A DNA stretch of 64,000 nucleotides, from the NCBI RefSeq assembly GCF_003515075.1, contig NZ_QWLV01000001.1, positions 434,001 to 498,000 on the forward strand, given 5' to 3'. Below, piece after piece: positions 51,610 through 59,645 of this stretch (its first letter is position 1; the number at the start of each line of letters is the position of its first letter). Source of the DNA: Sphingomonas gilva (lineage in GTDB: Bacteria; Pseudomonadota; Alphaproteobacteria; Sphingomonadales; Sphingomonadaceae). The position numbers were made by a program, and so were the translations under genes. The notes beneath the pieces are model-generated. The model made no database searches. It was not told the origin of the DNA and worked only from the letters and a program-made list of their open reading frames with translations.

Positions 51610-52155
51610 ATACGTCCTCCGATGACCCGGCGCCCGCTGGCGCCGCCGCCGATGAACGGCCCCCGATTCAACCAGTTCATTCAATCGCCCAAGGTGCGGG
51701 TGATTGACGAGAATGGCGAGAATCTGGGCGTGATGTTCACGCGCGAAGCGTTCGAACAGGCCCAGGAAGTCGGCCTCGACCTGGTCGAGGTGTCGCCCAA
51801 TGCCGATCCGCCCGTCGCCAAGTTCCTCGATGTCGGCAAGTTCAAGTACGAGGCGCAGAAAAAGGCGAACATCGCCCGGAAGTCGCAGAAGACGCAGGAG
51901 ATCAAGGAGATCAAGATGCGTCCGAACATCGACGACCATGATTACGACACCAAGATGAAGAAGGTCGCCCAGTTCATCGACGAGGGCGACAAGGTGAAGA
52001 TCACCCTGCGCTTCCGCGGCCGCGAGCTGTCGCATGGCCAGCTCGGCATGGCGCTGCTCCAGCGCGTCCAGGCCGACACCGCCGAGACGGCGAAGGTCGA
52101 GGCCTATCCGCGCATGGAAGGCCGCCAGATGCTGATGGTGCTCGCGCCCAAGTGA
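51610..52155 (+). CDS. infC: Translation initiation factor IF-3, probable AUA start
   Basis: IF-3 binds the 30S subunit, prevents premature 50S joining and rejects non-canonical start codons. The protein is complete: [60 protein letters not shown], then [20 protein letters not shown] and [13 protein letters not shown]. The ATG at 51622 has no Shine-Dalgarno, while the in-frame ATA at 51610 has GGGAG 8 nt upstream and gives the family-like start I-R-P-P (initiated as Met). Rare AUU/AUC/AUA starts in infC allow autoregulation in other bacteria. If ATG were used the product would be 177 residues instead of 181. Confidence 0.93.
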   Translation: MRPPMTRRPLAPPPMNGPRFNQFIQSPKVRVIDENGENLGVMFTREAFEQAQEVGLDLVEVSPNADPPVAKFLDVGKFKYEAQKKANIARKSQKTQEIKEIKMRPNIDDHDYDTKMKKVAQFIDEGDKVKITLRFRGRELSHGQLGMALLQRVQADTAETAKVEAYPRMEGRQMLMVLAPK

Positions 52156-53024
52156 CGCGCCGCGCCGCGCTCGCCCTGGCCGCTTCGGCGGTGCTGCCGG
52201 CGGGCGCGGCCGCGCAGACCGTCGCGCCGCCGCCGACGCCCGCCTCCACCGACGAGCCGATCGCGGTGCCCGAGGGCTATGTGCAGGTGTGGGGCGACGA
52301 GTTCGACAAGCCCGGCCTGCCCGATCCCGCCAAGTGGCGCTACGACACCAGCCGCAACAAGGACGGCTGGTGGAACAACGAGCTGCAATATTACGCCGCG
52401 GGGCGGACCGAGAATTCCCGCGTCGAAGGCGGCATGCTGACGATCGAGGCGCGGCGCGAGCGGCCGGAGGGTGCGGCCGATCATGGCGGGCAGGACTACA
52501 CCTCCGCCAAGCTGTTCACCCGCGGCGTCGCCGACTGGACCTATGGCTTCATCGAGGTGCGCGCGAAGCTCGCCTGCGGCAAGGGCAGCTGGCCGGCGAT
52601 CTGGATGCTCGGCATCGACGAGAGCGCCGACTGGCCCGGATTGGGTGAGATCGACATCATGGAGCATGTCGGCCAGACGCCGGGCACCGTCCACGGATCG
52701 GTCCACACCAAGGCCTACAACCACGTCATCAAGACGCAGAAGACCGCGCAAAGGGTGGTGCCCGACGCCTGCACCGCGTTCCACAATTACCAGCTCGACT
52801 GGAACGCGGATCGCATCCTGATCGGCGTCGATGGCAAGGCCTTCATGCGGTTCGACAACGACAAGAAGGACGATCACGACACCTGGCCTTTCGCGTCGCC
52901 GCAATATCTGATCCTGAACGTCGCGGTCGGCGGGTGGGGTGCGGACGAAGGCATCGACGCCGCCACCTTTCCGGCGCGGATGACGATCGACTATGTGCGG
53001 GTGTGGCAGAAGCCGAAAGGCTGA
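52152..53024 (+). CDS. Exported glycoside hydrolase family 16 (laminarinase-like)
   Basis: The 290-residue protein has a Sec or Tat-like signal ([20 protein letters not shown]), then the GH16 jelly roll: [40 protein letters not shown], the catalytic motif [10 protein letters not shown] with E166, D168 and E171, and [13 protein letters not shown] near the end. GH16 enzymes cleave beta-1,3 or mixed-link glucans. The GTG at 52152 overlaps the infC stop (GTGA), an unusual partner: rpmI and rplT, the usual followers of infC, are not here. Confidence 0.94.
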   Translation: MTRRAALALAASAVLPAGAAAQTVAPPPTPASTDEPIAVPEGYVQVWGDEFDKPGLPDPAKWRYDTSRNKDGWWNNELQYYAAGRTENSRVEGGMLTIEARRERPEGAADHGGQDYTSAKLFTRGVADWTYGFIEVRAKLACGKGSWPAIWMLGIDESADWPGLGEIDIMEHVGQTPGTVHGSVHTKAYNHVIKTQKTAQRVVPDACTAFHNYQLDWNADRILIGVDGKAFMRFDNDKKDDHDTWPFASPQYLILNVAVGGWGADEGIDAATFPARMTIDYVRVWQKPKG

Positions 53025-53067
53025 CCCACGCTAGGCTGTGCCTTTTCTAAACCGAGGCACCATATCT

Positions 53068-53089
53068 GTCGCCCCTGCGGAAGCAGGGA
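53068..53089. repeat. Repeat family D, half copy
   Basis: GTCGCCCCTGCGGAAGCAGG followed by GA matches one arm of the family D element at 27539-27635. It lies between the convergent GH16 gene and the 42-residue gene. Confidence 0.7.
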
Positions 53090-53109
53090 TGGGCCTGAAG
53101 AGCGGCGGA

Positions 53110-53238
53110 TCAGTCCCCGTCCCCGTCGCCGTCGAAGCCGTTCCGATCCAGCGGCTTTCCGCCGGACCGGGCGATCACTACGAAGACCAATGTCATCGCC
53201 GCGATCATCCCCATGACGACCAGGACCGCGGTCATCAT
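53110..53238 (-). CDS. Small membrane protein of 42 residues
   Basis: The product is a single membrane helix (TAVLVVMGMIAAMTLVFVVI) followed by a short polar tail rich in Asp and Gly (DRNGFDGDGDGD). Its ATG at 53238 overlaps the stop of the VOC gene upstream by 4 nt (ATGA), the coupling typical in this genome, which supports a real gene despite its size. Function unknown; the acidic tail could bind cations. Confidence 0.6.
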   Translation of the reverse strand: MMTAVLVVMGMIAAMTLVFVVIARSGGKPLDRNGFDGDGDGD

Positions 53239-53618
53239 GTCGCCGGCGGCTCCCACAGCTCGATGGCGTTGCCTTCGGGATCGTGGATACGCGCGAAGCG
53301 GCCGGTTTCGGGGGTGTCCCATTCGTCGCGGGTTTCGATCGCGATGCCGCTTGCGTTCAATTGTTCGAGCATGCCTTCGAGATCGGTGACGCGCAGGTTG
53401 ATCATCCACTGCTTGTCGGCGGCGAAATAATCGGTGGTCGCCTTGAAGGGGGCGAACACGGTCGGGCCGCCTTCGGTCTTCCAGAACCATTCGTCGGGAT
53501 CGTCCGTTCCCTCGGCGCAACAGCCAGCGCCGATGCCCAGATGCTCGCGATACCAGGCGTTGAGCGCGTCGGGATCGCGCGCCCGGAAGAACAATCCGCC
53601 AATCCCCTGCACGCTCAT
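53235..53618 (-). CDS. VOC family protein
   Basis: The 127-residue protein has the VOC pattern: IGGLFFRARDPDALNAWYRE at the N-terminus, WMINLRVTDLEGMLEQLNAS in the second half and RFARIHDPEGNAIELWEP at the end. It resembles glyoxalase-type small proteins of unknown substrate. It follows glnD by 15 bp on the same strand, and is coupled to the 42-residue gene downstream. Confidence 0.9.
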   Translation of the reverse strand: MSVQGIGGLFFRARDPDALNAWYREHLGIGAGCCAEGTDDPDEWFWKTEGGPTVFAPFKATTDYFAADKQWMINLRVTDLEGMLEQLNASGIAIETRDEWDTPETGRFARIHDPEGNAIELWEPPAT

Positions 53619-53633
53619 CTCGTCCTCCTTCTC

Positions 53634-56384
53634 TCAGGCCGCCTGTTGCAGCGCCTCGCCGCCCGCGGCCTCGAGCAGGCGCCGCTCGAGCGCCTTCAGC
53701 CGCTGGCCGTTGGTAATCTTGTCGCCGGTCAGATCGGTGACATAGAAGGTGTCGACCGCGCGCTCGCCATAGGTCGCGACATGCGCCGAATGGATCGTCA
53801 CCTTCGACTGGAACAGGCCGTGGGCGAGCTGGTTGAGCAGCGCCGGCCGGTCGCGCGCATTGACCTCGATCACGGTGAATCGGTTCGACGCCTTGTTGTC
53901 GATCAGCACGGCGGGCGCGATCGGGAAGGCCTCCGCGCGCGGACGCGACAGCGGGCGCTGCTGCAGACGGTCGGCAAGGCGCGTGCGGTTGGCCAGCGCA
54001 TCCTCGATCGCGCGCTTGATCCGGGTGAGCTGCTCGGGCTGGTCGAAAGGCCCGCCGACGGGGTCCTGCACCAGGAAATTGTCGAGTGCCATGCCGTCGC
54101 GCGTGGTGTGGATGCGCGCGTCGATGATGTTGCCGCCCGCGGCGTGGATCGCGCCGGCGACGCGGTAGAACAGGCCCGGATGGTCGGCGGCGTAGACCGT
54201 CACCAGGGTCGCCCCGCGCTCGGGATAGACCTGCGCGGCGATCGACAGCTGGGTGTCGCCCGCATCGGCCACCAGCCGCGCATTGCGCTGGAGCACATCG
54301 GACGGCTCGGCGATCCAATAGGCCTGGGGGAGCCGGCGGACCAGCGTGGCGAAACGCGCCTCGTCCCAGCCGAGATGACGGCGCAGGGCCGTTTGCTTGG
54401 CGGCGATCCGCTCGTCGCGGCCCTTCTGCTTGTGGCCGAGGCGCAGCACCTCTTCCGCAGCCTCGAACAGGTTGGAGAGCAGCTGCTTCTTCCATCCGTT
54501 CCACACGCCGGGGCCGACCGCGCGGATGTCCACGACGGTCAGCACCAGCAGCAAACGCAGCCGTTCGGGGCTCTGAACCTTCTCGCAGAAGTCGAGCACC
54601 GTCTTGAAATCGGCAAGGTCGCGCTTGAACGCCGTCGCCGACATCAGCAGGTGCCACCGGACCAGCCACGCCACCGTTTCGGTCTCGGCGGGCGTGAGGC
54701 CCAGGCGGGGACAAAGCCGCTCCGCCACCTCGGCGCCCAGCACCGAATGATCGCCGCCGCGGCCCTTGGCGATGTCGTGCAGCAGCACCGCGACATAGAG
54801 CACGCGGCGCGACACGATCTGGCCGACGATCGCGGTCGACAGCGGATGATCGCCCTTCAAGGTGCCGCGCTCGATCTCCGACAGCAGCCCGACCGCGCGG
54901 ATGGTGTGCTCATCGACCGTATAGTGGTGGTACATGTCGAACTGCATCTGCGCGACCACCCGGCCGAAATCGGGCACGAAGCGGCCGAACACGCCAGCCT
55001 CGTTCATCCATCTGAGCACCGTCTCTGGATCGCGCGGCGAGGTCAGCACGTCGAGGAACAACGCATTGGCGCGGGGATCGCGGCGGATCTTGCCGTCGAT
55101 CAGCTTGGCGTCGCGCGCCGCCGCGCGCATCGTCAGCGGATGGATTTCAAGGCCGTGCTTGTCCGCCAGCGCGAAGGCCTCGATCAGCCGCACGGGGTCT
55201 TCCTCGAAGAAATGCTCGCGCGGCAACGCCAGGCGCCCGCGATCGAGCACGAAGCCGTTGAGCTTGGCTGGGCTGCGGCGGATGCGCGGCAACCCGATCC
55301 GCCGTCCGCGCGCGGCGAACTTCTCGTCGAGATGGGCGAGGAACAGGCCGGTGAGGTCGCCGACGGTCTTCGACTGCAGAAAATAATGCTGCATGAAGCG
55401 CTCGACCGGCGATTTGCCGGGCCGGTCGGCATAGCGCATCCGCTGAGCGATCTCGCGCTGGACGTCGAAGGTCAGCCGCTCCTCGGCCCGCCCGGTGATC
55501 GAATGGAGGTGGCAGCGCACGGCCCAGAGGAAATTCTCGGCGCGGTTGAACTGGCGATATTCCTTGCGCGTCAGCAGCCCGGCCTCGACCAGCTCCGACA
55601 CATAGCGGACATTATAGGCGTATTTGCCGATCCAGAAGAGCGTGTGGAGGTCGCGAAGGCCGCCCTTGCCCTCTTTCACATTGGGTTCGACGACATAGCG
55701 GCTGTCGCCCATCTTCTTGTGACGCTGGTCGCGTTCGGCGAGCTTGTCGGCGATGAAGGCGCGGGCGGTGCCGGACTGGATCTCGCGTTTGAAGCGCGCC
55801 GCCGCCTGGTCATAGAGCTCGGTGTCGCCCCAGACATAGCGCGCCTCCAGCAGCGCGGTGCGGATGGTGAGGTCGCCCTTCGCCTGACGCACCATATCGT
55901 CGAGCGAGCGGGACGAATGGCCGACCTTCAGCCCCAGATCCCACAGGCTGTAGAGCATCGATTCGATGACCTGCTCGGCCCAGGGCGTCTGCTTGTAGGG
56001 CGTGATGAAACCGATATCGACGTCCGAAAAGGGCGCCATCTCGCCGCGGCCATAACCGCCCACCGCGATCAGCAGCAGGCGTTCGGCGGCGGATGGATTG
56101 CTGTTGCGATAGAGCCGCTGGGTCGTGAAATCATAGAGCAGCCGCAGCAGCTGATCGACCAGGAAAGCCTGGGCGGCGGCGGCGTCCAGTCCTTTGGAAG
56201 GGTGCTCGCGCAGCCGCTGGTCGATCTCCGCGCGGCCGGCGTCGAGCGCCGCCTTCAGCACCGCCGTCGCCTGCCGGCGCAGGGCCGCGGTATCGCTTCC
56301 CTCCAGCGCGGCCAGCCGATCGGCGAGCGCGCGCCGGTCGACGATCGCGCGGCGATGGGCGAGGGTTTCGAAACGCTGCGACAT
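53634..56384 (-). CDS. glnD: PII uridylyltransferase/uridylyl-removing enzyme GlnD
   Basis: GlnD senses glutamine and adds or removes UMP from PII proteins, setting nitrogen metabolism. The 916-residue product has all four parts: nucleotidyltransferase GGYGRGEMAPFSDVDIGF (about 110-127), the central GlnD domain (DLHTLFWIGKYAYNVRYVSE), an HD domain with LLHDIAKGRGGDHSVLG, and two ACT domains at the C-terminus (TLVTVYAADHPGLFYRVAGA and VIEVNARDRPALLNQLAHGL). The ATG at 56384 fits the family N-terminus. No nitrogen genes adjoin it. Confidence 0.97.
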   Translation of the reverse strand: MSQRFETLAHRRAIVDRRALADRLAALEGSDTAALRRQATAVLKAALDAGRAEIDQRLREHPSKGLDAAAAQAFLVDQLLRLLYDFTTQRLYRNSNPSAAERLLLIAVGGYGRGEMAPFSDVDIGFITPYKQTPWAEQVIESMLYSLWDLGLKVGHSSRSLDDMVRQAKGDLTIRTALLEARYVWGDTELYDQAAARFKREIQSGTARAFIADKLAERDQRHKKMGDSRYVVEPNVKEGKGGLRDLHTLFWIGKYAYNVRYVSELVEAGLLTRKEYRQFNRAENFLWAVRCHLHSITGRAEERLTFDVQREIAQRMRYADRPGKSPVERFMQHYFLQSKTVGDLTGLFLAHLDEKFAARGRRIGLPRIRRSPAKLNGFVLDRGRLALPREHFFEEDPVRLIEAFALADKHGLEIHPLTMRAAARDAKLIDGKIRRDPRANALFLDVLTSPRDPETVLRWMNEAGVFGRFVPDFGRVVAQMQFDMYHHYTVDEHTIRAVGLLSEIERGTLKGDHPLSTAIVGQIVSRRVLYVAVLLHDIAKGRGGDHSVLGAEVAERLCPRLGLTPAETETVAWLVRWHLLMSATAFKRDLADFKTVLDFCEKVQSPERLRLLLVLTVVDIRAVGPGVWNGWKKQLLSNLFEAAEEVLRLGHKQKGRDERIAAKQTALRRHLGWDEARFATLVRRLPQAYWIAEPSDVLQRNARLVADAGDTQLSIAAQVYPERGATLVTVYAADHPGLFYRVAGAIHAAGGNIIDARIHTTRDGMALDNFLVQDPVGGPFDQPEQLTRIKRAIEDALANRTRLADRLQQRPLSRPRAEAFPIAPAVLIDNKASNRFTVIEVNARDRPALLNQLAHGLFQSKVTIHSAHVATYGERAVDTFYVTDLTGDKITNGQRLKALERRLLEAAGGEALQQAA

Positions 56385-56509
56385 GCCGCGATAGATAGGC
56401 GCAACCGTCCGCGCCGTCACCCATCGCGGCAAAACCATCCCTTCGGCTTGATTTCCATTAGTTTTTGCATGCTTGGCGAACGCCGCGCGCTGAACTAAGG
56501 GCGAACGCC

Positions 56510-58027
56510 ATGCGGGCGCGGATCGGGCGAACATTGCGGATAACCAACGAACGCGTCGGCCGCGCCGTGCTCGTGTTCATGGCGATCGGCTTCGCTGCGC
56601 TGATCGTCGCGGGCGCGGCTGCGGTGAACATGGTGTCGCGCAACCAGGCGCATGTCGACGCGGTCACGCACACCTATGCGGTCGGCAATCTGCTGGCCGA
56701 GTTCCAGGCCTATAGCGAACGCGCCGAGACCGCCCGGCGCGGGTTCCTGCTGGACAGTCAGTCGGACTATCTGCGGACGATGTCGACCGCGCTCAACGCC
56801 CTCCCGACGAGAACGCAGGCGCTGATCGAGCTGACCAGCGACAATCCCGCCCAGCAGCGGCGGGCGCGTCAGCTGGCCGACCTGTCCGGCCAGCACGGCA
56901 CGCTGCTGCGCCGCACCGTCGCGCTGGTGGCGCGCGGCGATCGCGACGAGGCGGTTCTGGCGTTCCGCGACCGGGATGAAGGGCTTCCGCTGATCGCCGC
57001 GATCCGGCGGATCTCGGCCGACATGGCCGCCGTCGAGGACCAGTTGCTTGCCGAACGCGAGGCCGGCCAGCGCTCCAGCGTCGCCAATTTCTTCATCATC
57101 GTGAGCGTCGCCGGCGCGCTGCTGGTCATCATGGCGATGGCCTCGCTGTTGCTGATGCGCCGCTATGGCCGCGATCTGAACAGGTCGCGCGACGAACTCG
57201 CGCTGTTGAACCGGGGGCTGGAGAGCGCGGTGGCCGAGCGCACCGCCGACCTGCAGCGCGCCAACGACGAGATCCAGCGCTTCGCCTATATCGTCAGCCA
57301 CGATCTGCGCTCGCCGCTGGTCAACGTCATGGGCTTCACCGCCGAGCTGGAGGCGGCGACCAAGCCGCTCGCCGAGCTGGTCGACCGGGTCGAGGCCGAG
57401 GCGCCGGCGATGCTGACCGAGGACGCCGCGAACGCCGCGCGCGAGGACTTGCCAGAGGCGGCCGGCTTCATCCGCTCCTCGACCCAGAAGATGGACCGGC
57501 TGATCAACGCGATCCTGCAGCTGTCGCGCGAAGGACGCCGCGTTCTCTCTCCCGAGCCCGTCGATCTGGTCTCGCTGCTCGACGGCATTCGCGATACGCT
57601 GGCCCACCGCACCGACGAGCTCGACGGCGAAATCCGTATCGTCGAACCGATGCCGCAGCTTGTCCACGACCGGCTGGCGCTGGAGCAGATCCTCGCCAAT
57701 CTGATCGAGAACGCGATCAAGTACCGGTCGCCGGAGCGTCCGCCGCTCGTCACCATATCCGCGCGCAAGGAGCGCGGCCGCGTGATCGTCGACGTCGCCG
57801 ACAATGGCCGCGGGATCGAGGCCAAGGACCATCAGCGCATCTTCGACCTGTTCCGCCGTTCGGGCGCGCAGACCGAGCCGGGCGAGGGGATCGGCCTCGC
57901 GCATGTCCGCGCACTGGCGTACCGCATGGGCGGTACGATAGAATGCGCATCAGAATTCGGGCGGGGATCGACATTCAGCCTGTCGCTGCCCGCCACGTCC
58001 CAGGGTGAGAAGGGGGAAGCCCGATGA
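56510..58027 (+). CDS. CHASE3 sensor histidine kinase
   Basis: The 505-residue membrane kinase has an N-terminal helix (LVFMAIGFAALIVAGAAAVN), a CHASE3 periplasmic sensor (ERAETARRGFLLDSQSDYLR), a second helix (FFIIVSVAGALLVIMAMASL), a coiled region, then HisKA with the phosphorylation site His in YIVSHDLRSPLVN and an HATPase domain (N box NLIENAIKYR, G1 VADNGRGIEA, G2 GEGIGLAH). Its stop overlaps the next response regulator by 4 nt. The ligand is unknown. It is divergent from glnD. Confidence 0.93.
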   Translation: MRARIGRTLRITNERVGRAVLVFMAIGFAALIVAGAAAVNMVSRNQAHVDAVTHTYAVGNLLAEFQAYSERAETARRGFLLDSQSDYLRTMSTALNALPTRTQALIELTSDNPAQQRRARQLADLSGQHGTLLRRTVALVARGDRDEAVLAFRDRDEGLPLIAAIRRISADMAAVEDQLLAEREAGQRSSVANFFIIVSVAGALLVIMAMASLLLMRRYGRDLNRSRDELALLNRGLESAVAERTADLQRANDEIQRFAYIVSHDLRSPLVNVMGFTAELEAATKPLAELVDRVEAEAPAMLTEDAANAAREDLPEAAGFIRSSTQKMDRLINAILQLSREGRRVLSPEPVDLVSLLDGIRDTLAHRTDELDGEIRIVEPMPQLVHDRLALEQILANLIENAIKYRSPERPPLVTISARKERGRVIVDVADNGRGIEAKDHQRIFDLFRRSGAQTEPGEGIGLAHVRALAYRMGGTIECASEFGRGSTFSLSLPATSQGEKGEAR

Positions 58028-58473
58028 GTGAAGTCCAGTCCGTCAACATCATCATGATCGAGGATGACGAGGGCCATGCCCGCCTGATCGAGAAGAATAT
58101 CCGCCGCGCGGGCATTTCGAACGGGATCACGCATTTCCTCGATGGCACGCGCGCGCTCGATTATCTTTTCACCGCGCCGCACGGCCCTGCGCTCAACGGT
58201 CCTGCTCTGATCCTGCTCGACCTCAATCTGCCCGACATGAGCGGCACCGACATCCTCGGCAAGATCAAGGCCGAGGACAGTCCGATCAAGCGCACACCCG
58301 TGGTGGTGCTGACGACCACCGACGACACGCGCGAGATCCAGCGCTGCTACGATCTCGGCTGCAACGTCTACATCACCAAGCCGGTGAACTATGAAAGCTT
58401 CGCCGACGCGATCCGCCAGCTGGGCCTGTTCCTGTCGGTGATCCAGGTGCCCGAAACGGAGGCGGACGCTTGA
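58024..58473 (+). CDS. Stand-alone response regulator (Rcp1-like)
   Basis: The 149-residue protein is a single receiver domain without an output domain. The acidic pocket is IIMIEDDEG, the phosphoacceptor Asp is in LILLDLNLPDMSG, and the conserved Lys in VYITKPVN; the pattern resembles cyanobacterial Rcp1-like regulators with a longer alpha4 region. It overlaps the kinase upstream and the receiver-kinase downstream by 4 nt each. It probably shuttles phosphate between the two kinases or to an unseen target. Confidence 0.93.
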   Translation: MSEVQSVNIIMIEDDEGHARLIEKNIRRAGISNGITHFLDGTRALDYLFTAPHGPALNGPALILLDLNLPDMSGTDILGKIKAEDSPIKRTPVVVLTTTDDTREIQRCYDLGCNVYITKPVNYESFADAIRQLGLFLSVIQVPETEADA

Positions 58474-59510
58474 GCCGAGCCCTCCCCAGGCTTCTCTATA
58501 TCGACGACGACGAAGGCCTCAGGCAACTGACGGCCAAGGCGCTCTCCCGGCGCGGCTTCGACGTGACGCTGGCGGCCGGCGGCGCGGAGGGCGCGGCGCT
58601 GGCGGCCGAGCAGCAGTTCGATCTGATCGCGGTCGATCACTACATGCCCGGCATGGATGGGCTGGAGACGCTGGCGAAGCTTCGCCAGCGGGCGGATTGC
58701 CCGCCGATTCTGTACGTCACGGGATCGGAGGAAAGCCGGATCGCGGTGGCCGCGCTGAAGGCCGGCGCCGCTGATTATGTGGTGAAGACCGTCGGCGACG
58801 AGTTCTTCGACCTGTTCGCCACCGCCTGCCACCAAGCGCTCGATCAAGTCGCGATGCGGCGCGAAAGCGCCACGCAGCGCGAAGCGCTGGAGGCGAGCAA
58901 CGCGCGGCTGGAGGCGCTGCTCAAGGAGGTCAACCACCGCGTCGCCAACTCGCTGCAGCTTGTCTCCGCCTTCGTCCAGCTGCAGGCGCGCGCGCTTGAG
59001 GACGGCCCCGGCCGCGCCGCGCTGCAGGACACGCAGCAGCGCATCACCGCGATCGGCCAGGTCCATCGCCGGCTCTACACCTCGAACGAGGTGGAGGGCG
59101 TGGACATGGCGGACTATCTGACCGCGCTGACCGAGGAACTGACACGCACCTGGTCGACCCCGGCCGCGCGCCGAATCCTGAAGCTCGACAGCGAACCGAT
59201 CCGCCTGCCGACCGACAAGGCGGTGTCGCTGGGCGTGATCGTCAGCGAACTGGTCTCCAACGCCTGCAAATATGCCTATCCGGAGGACAAGGACGGCGAG
59301 ATCCGCGTCGCTCTGCGCCGCGAAGACCCGCATCATTTCGTGCTCCGCGTCGAGGACGACGGCTGCGGCATGCCCCATGATGGCGCGATCAAGGGCACCG
59401 GCGTCGGTACCAAGCTGATCGCGGCGATGGCCAAGAGCCTGAAGAGCGCGATCGAGGTCGACGGCGCCGGGCAGGGCGTGAAGGCGACGCTCAGGGCGGC
59501 GGTGGCCTGA
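58470..59510 (+). CDS. Receiver-linked HisKA_2 histidine kinase
   Basis: The 346-residue protein has an N-terminal receiver (LYIDDDEG, phosphoacceptor Asp in IAVDHYMPGMDG, Lys in YVVKTVG), a linker coiled coil, and a HisKA_2-type kinase domain with the His in EVNHRVANSLQLVSAFVQL, then IVSELVSNACKYAYPED and the ATP site VEDDGCGMPHDGAIKGTGVG. It has no sensor or membrane segment, so the receiver is likely to control the kinase. The start is TTG at 58470, overlapping the previous stop. HisKA_2 kinases are common in the alphaproteobacterial general stress response. Confidence 0.93.
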   Translation: MSRALPRLLYIDDDEGLRQLTAKALSRRGFDVTLAAGGAEGAALAAEQQFDLIAVDHYMPGMDGLETLAKLRQRADCPPILYVTGSEESRIAVAALKAGAADYVVKTVGDEFFDLFATACHQALDQVAMRRESATQREALEASNARLEALLKEVNHRVANSLQLVSAFVQLQARALEDGPGRAALQDTQQRITAIGQVHRRLYTSNEVEGVDMADYLTALTEELTRTWSTPAARRILKLDSEPIRLPTDKAVSLGVIVSELVSNACKYAYPEDKDGEIRVALRREDPHHFVLRVEDDGCGMPHDGAIKGTGVGTKLIAAMAKSLKSAIEVDGAGQGVKATLRAAVA

Positions 59511-59511
59511 A

Positions 59512-59645
59512 ATCCTCCCCGGCACGGGGAGGGGGACCGCCTGCCGAAGGCAGGTGGTGGAGGGGGCCCTCCATCAGAGCGGTTCTCGCGGCGAACCCCC
59601 TCCACCATGCTGCGCATGGTCCCCCTCCCCGTGCCGGGGAGGATT
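59512..59645. repeat. Inverted repeat family B, copy 2
   Basis: The element starts ATCCTCCCCGGCACGGGGAG and ends GCCGGGGAGGATT, with inner arms GGGGGACCGCC and CCACCATGC...GCATGGTCCCCC as in copy 1 (22621-22760). It fills the gap between convergent genes exactly, from one base after the histidine kinase stop to the first bases of the mutS stop. Confidence 0.88.

Noticed and set aside
53283..56498. 1071-codon + strand open frame
   Set aside because: It is antisense to glnD and the VOC gene, and its translation is low-complexity with no recognisable domain.
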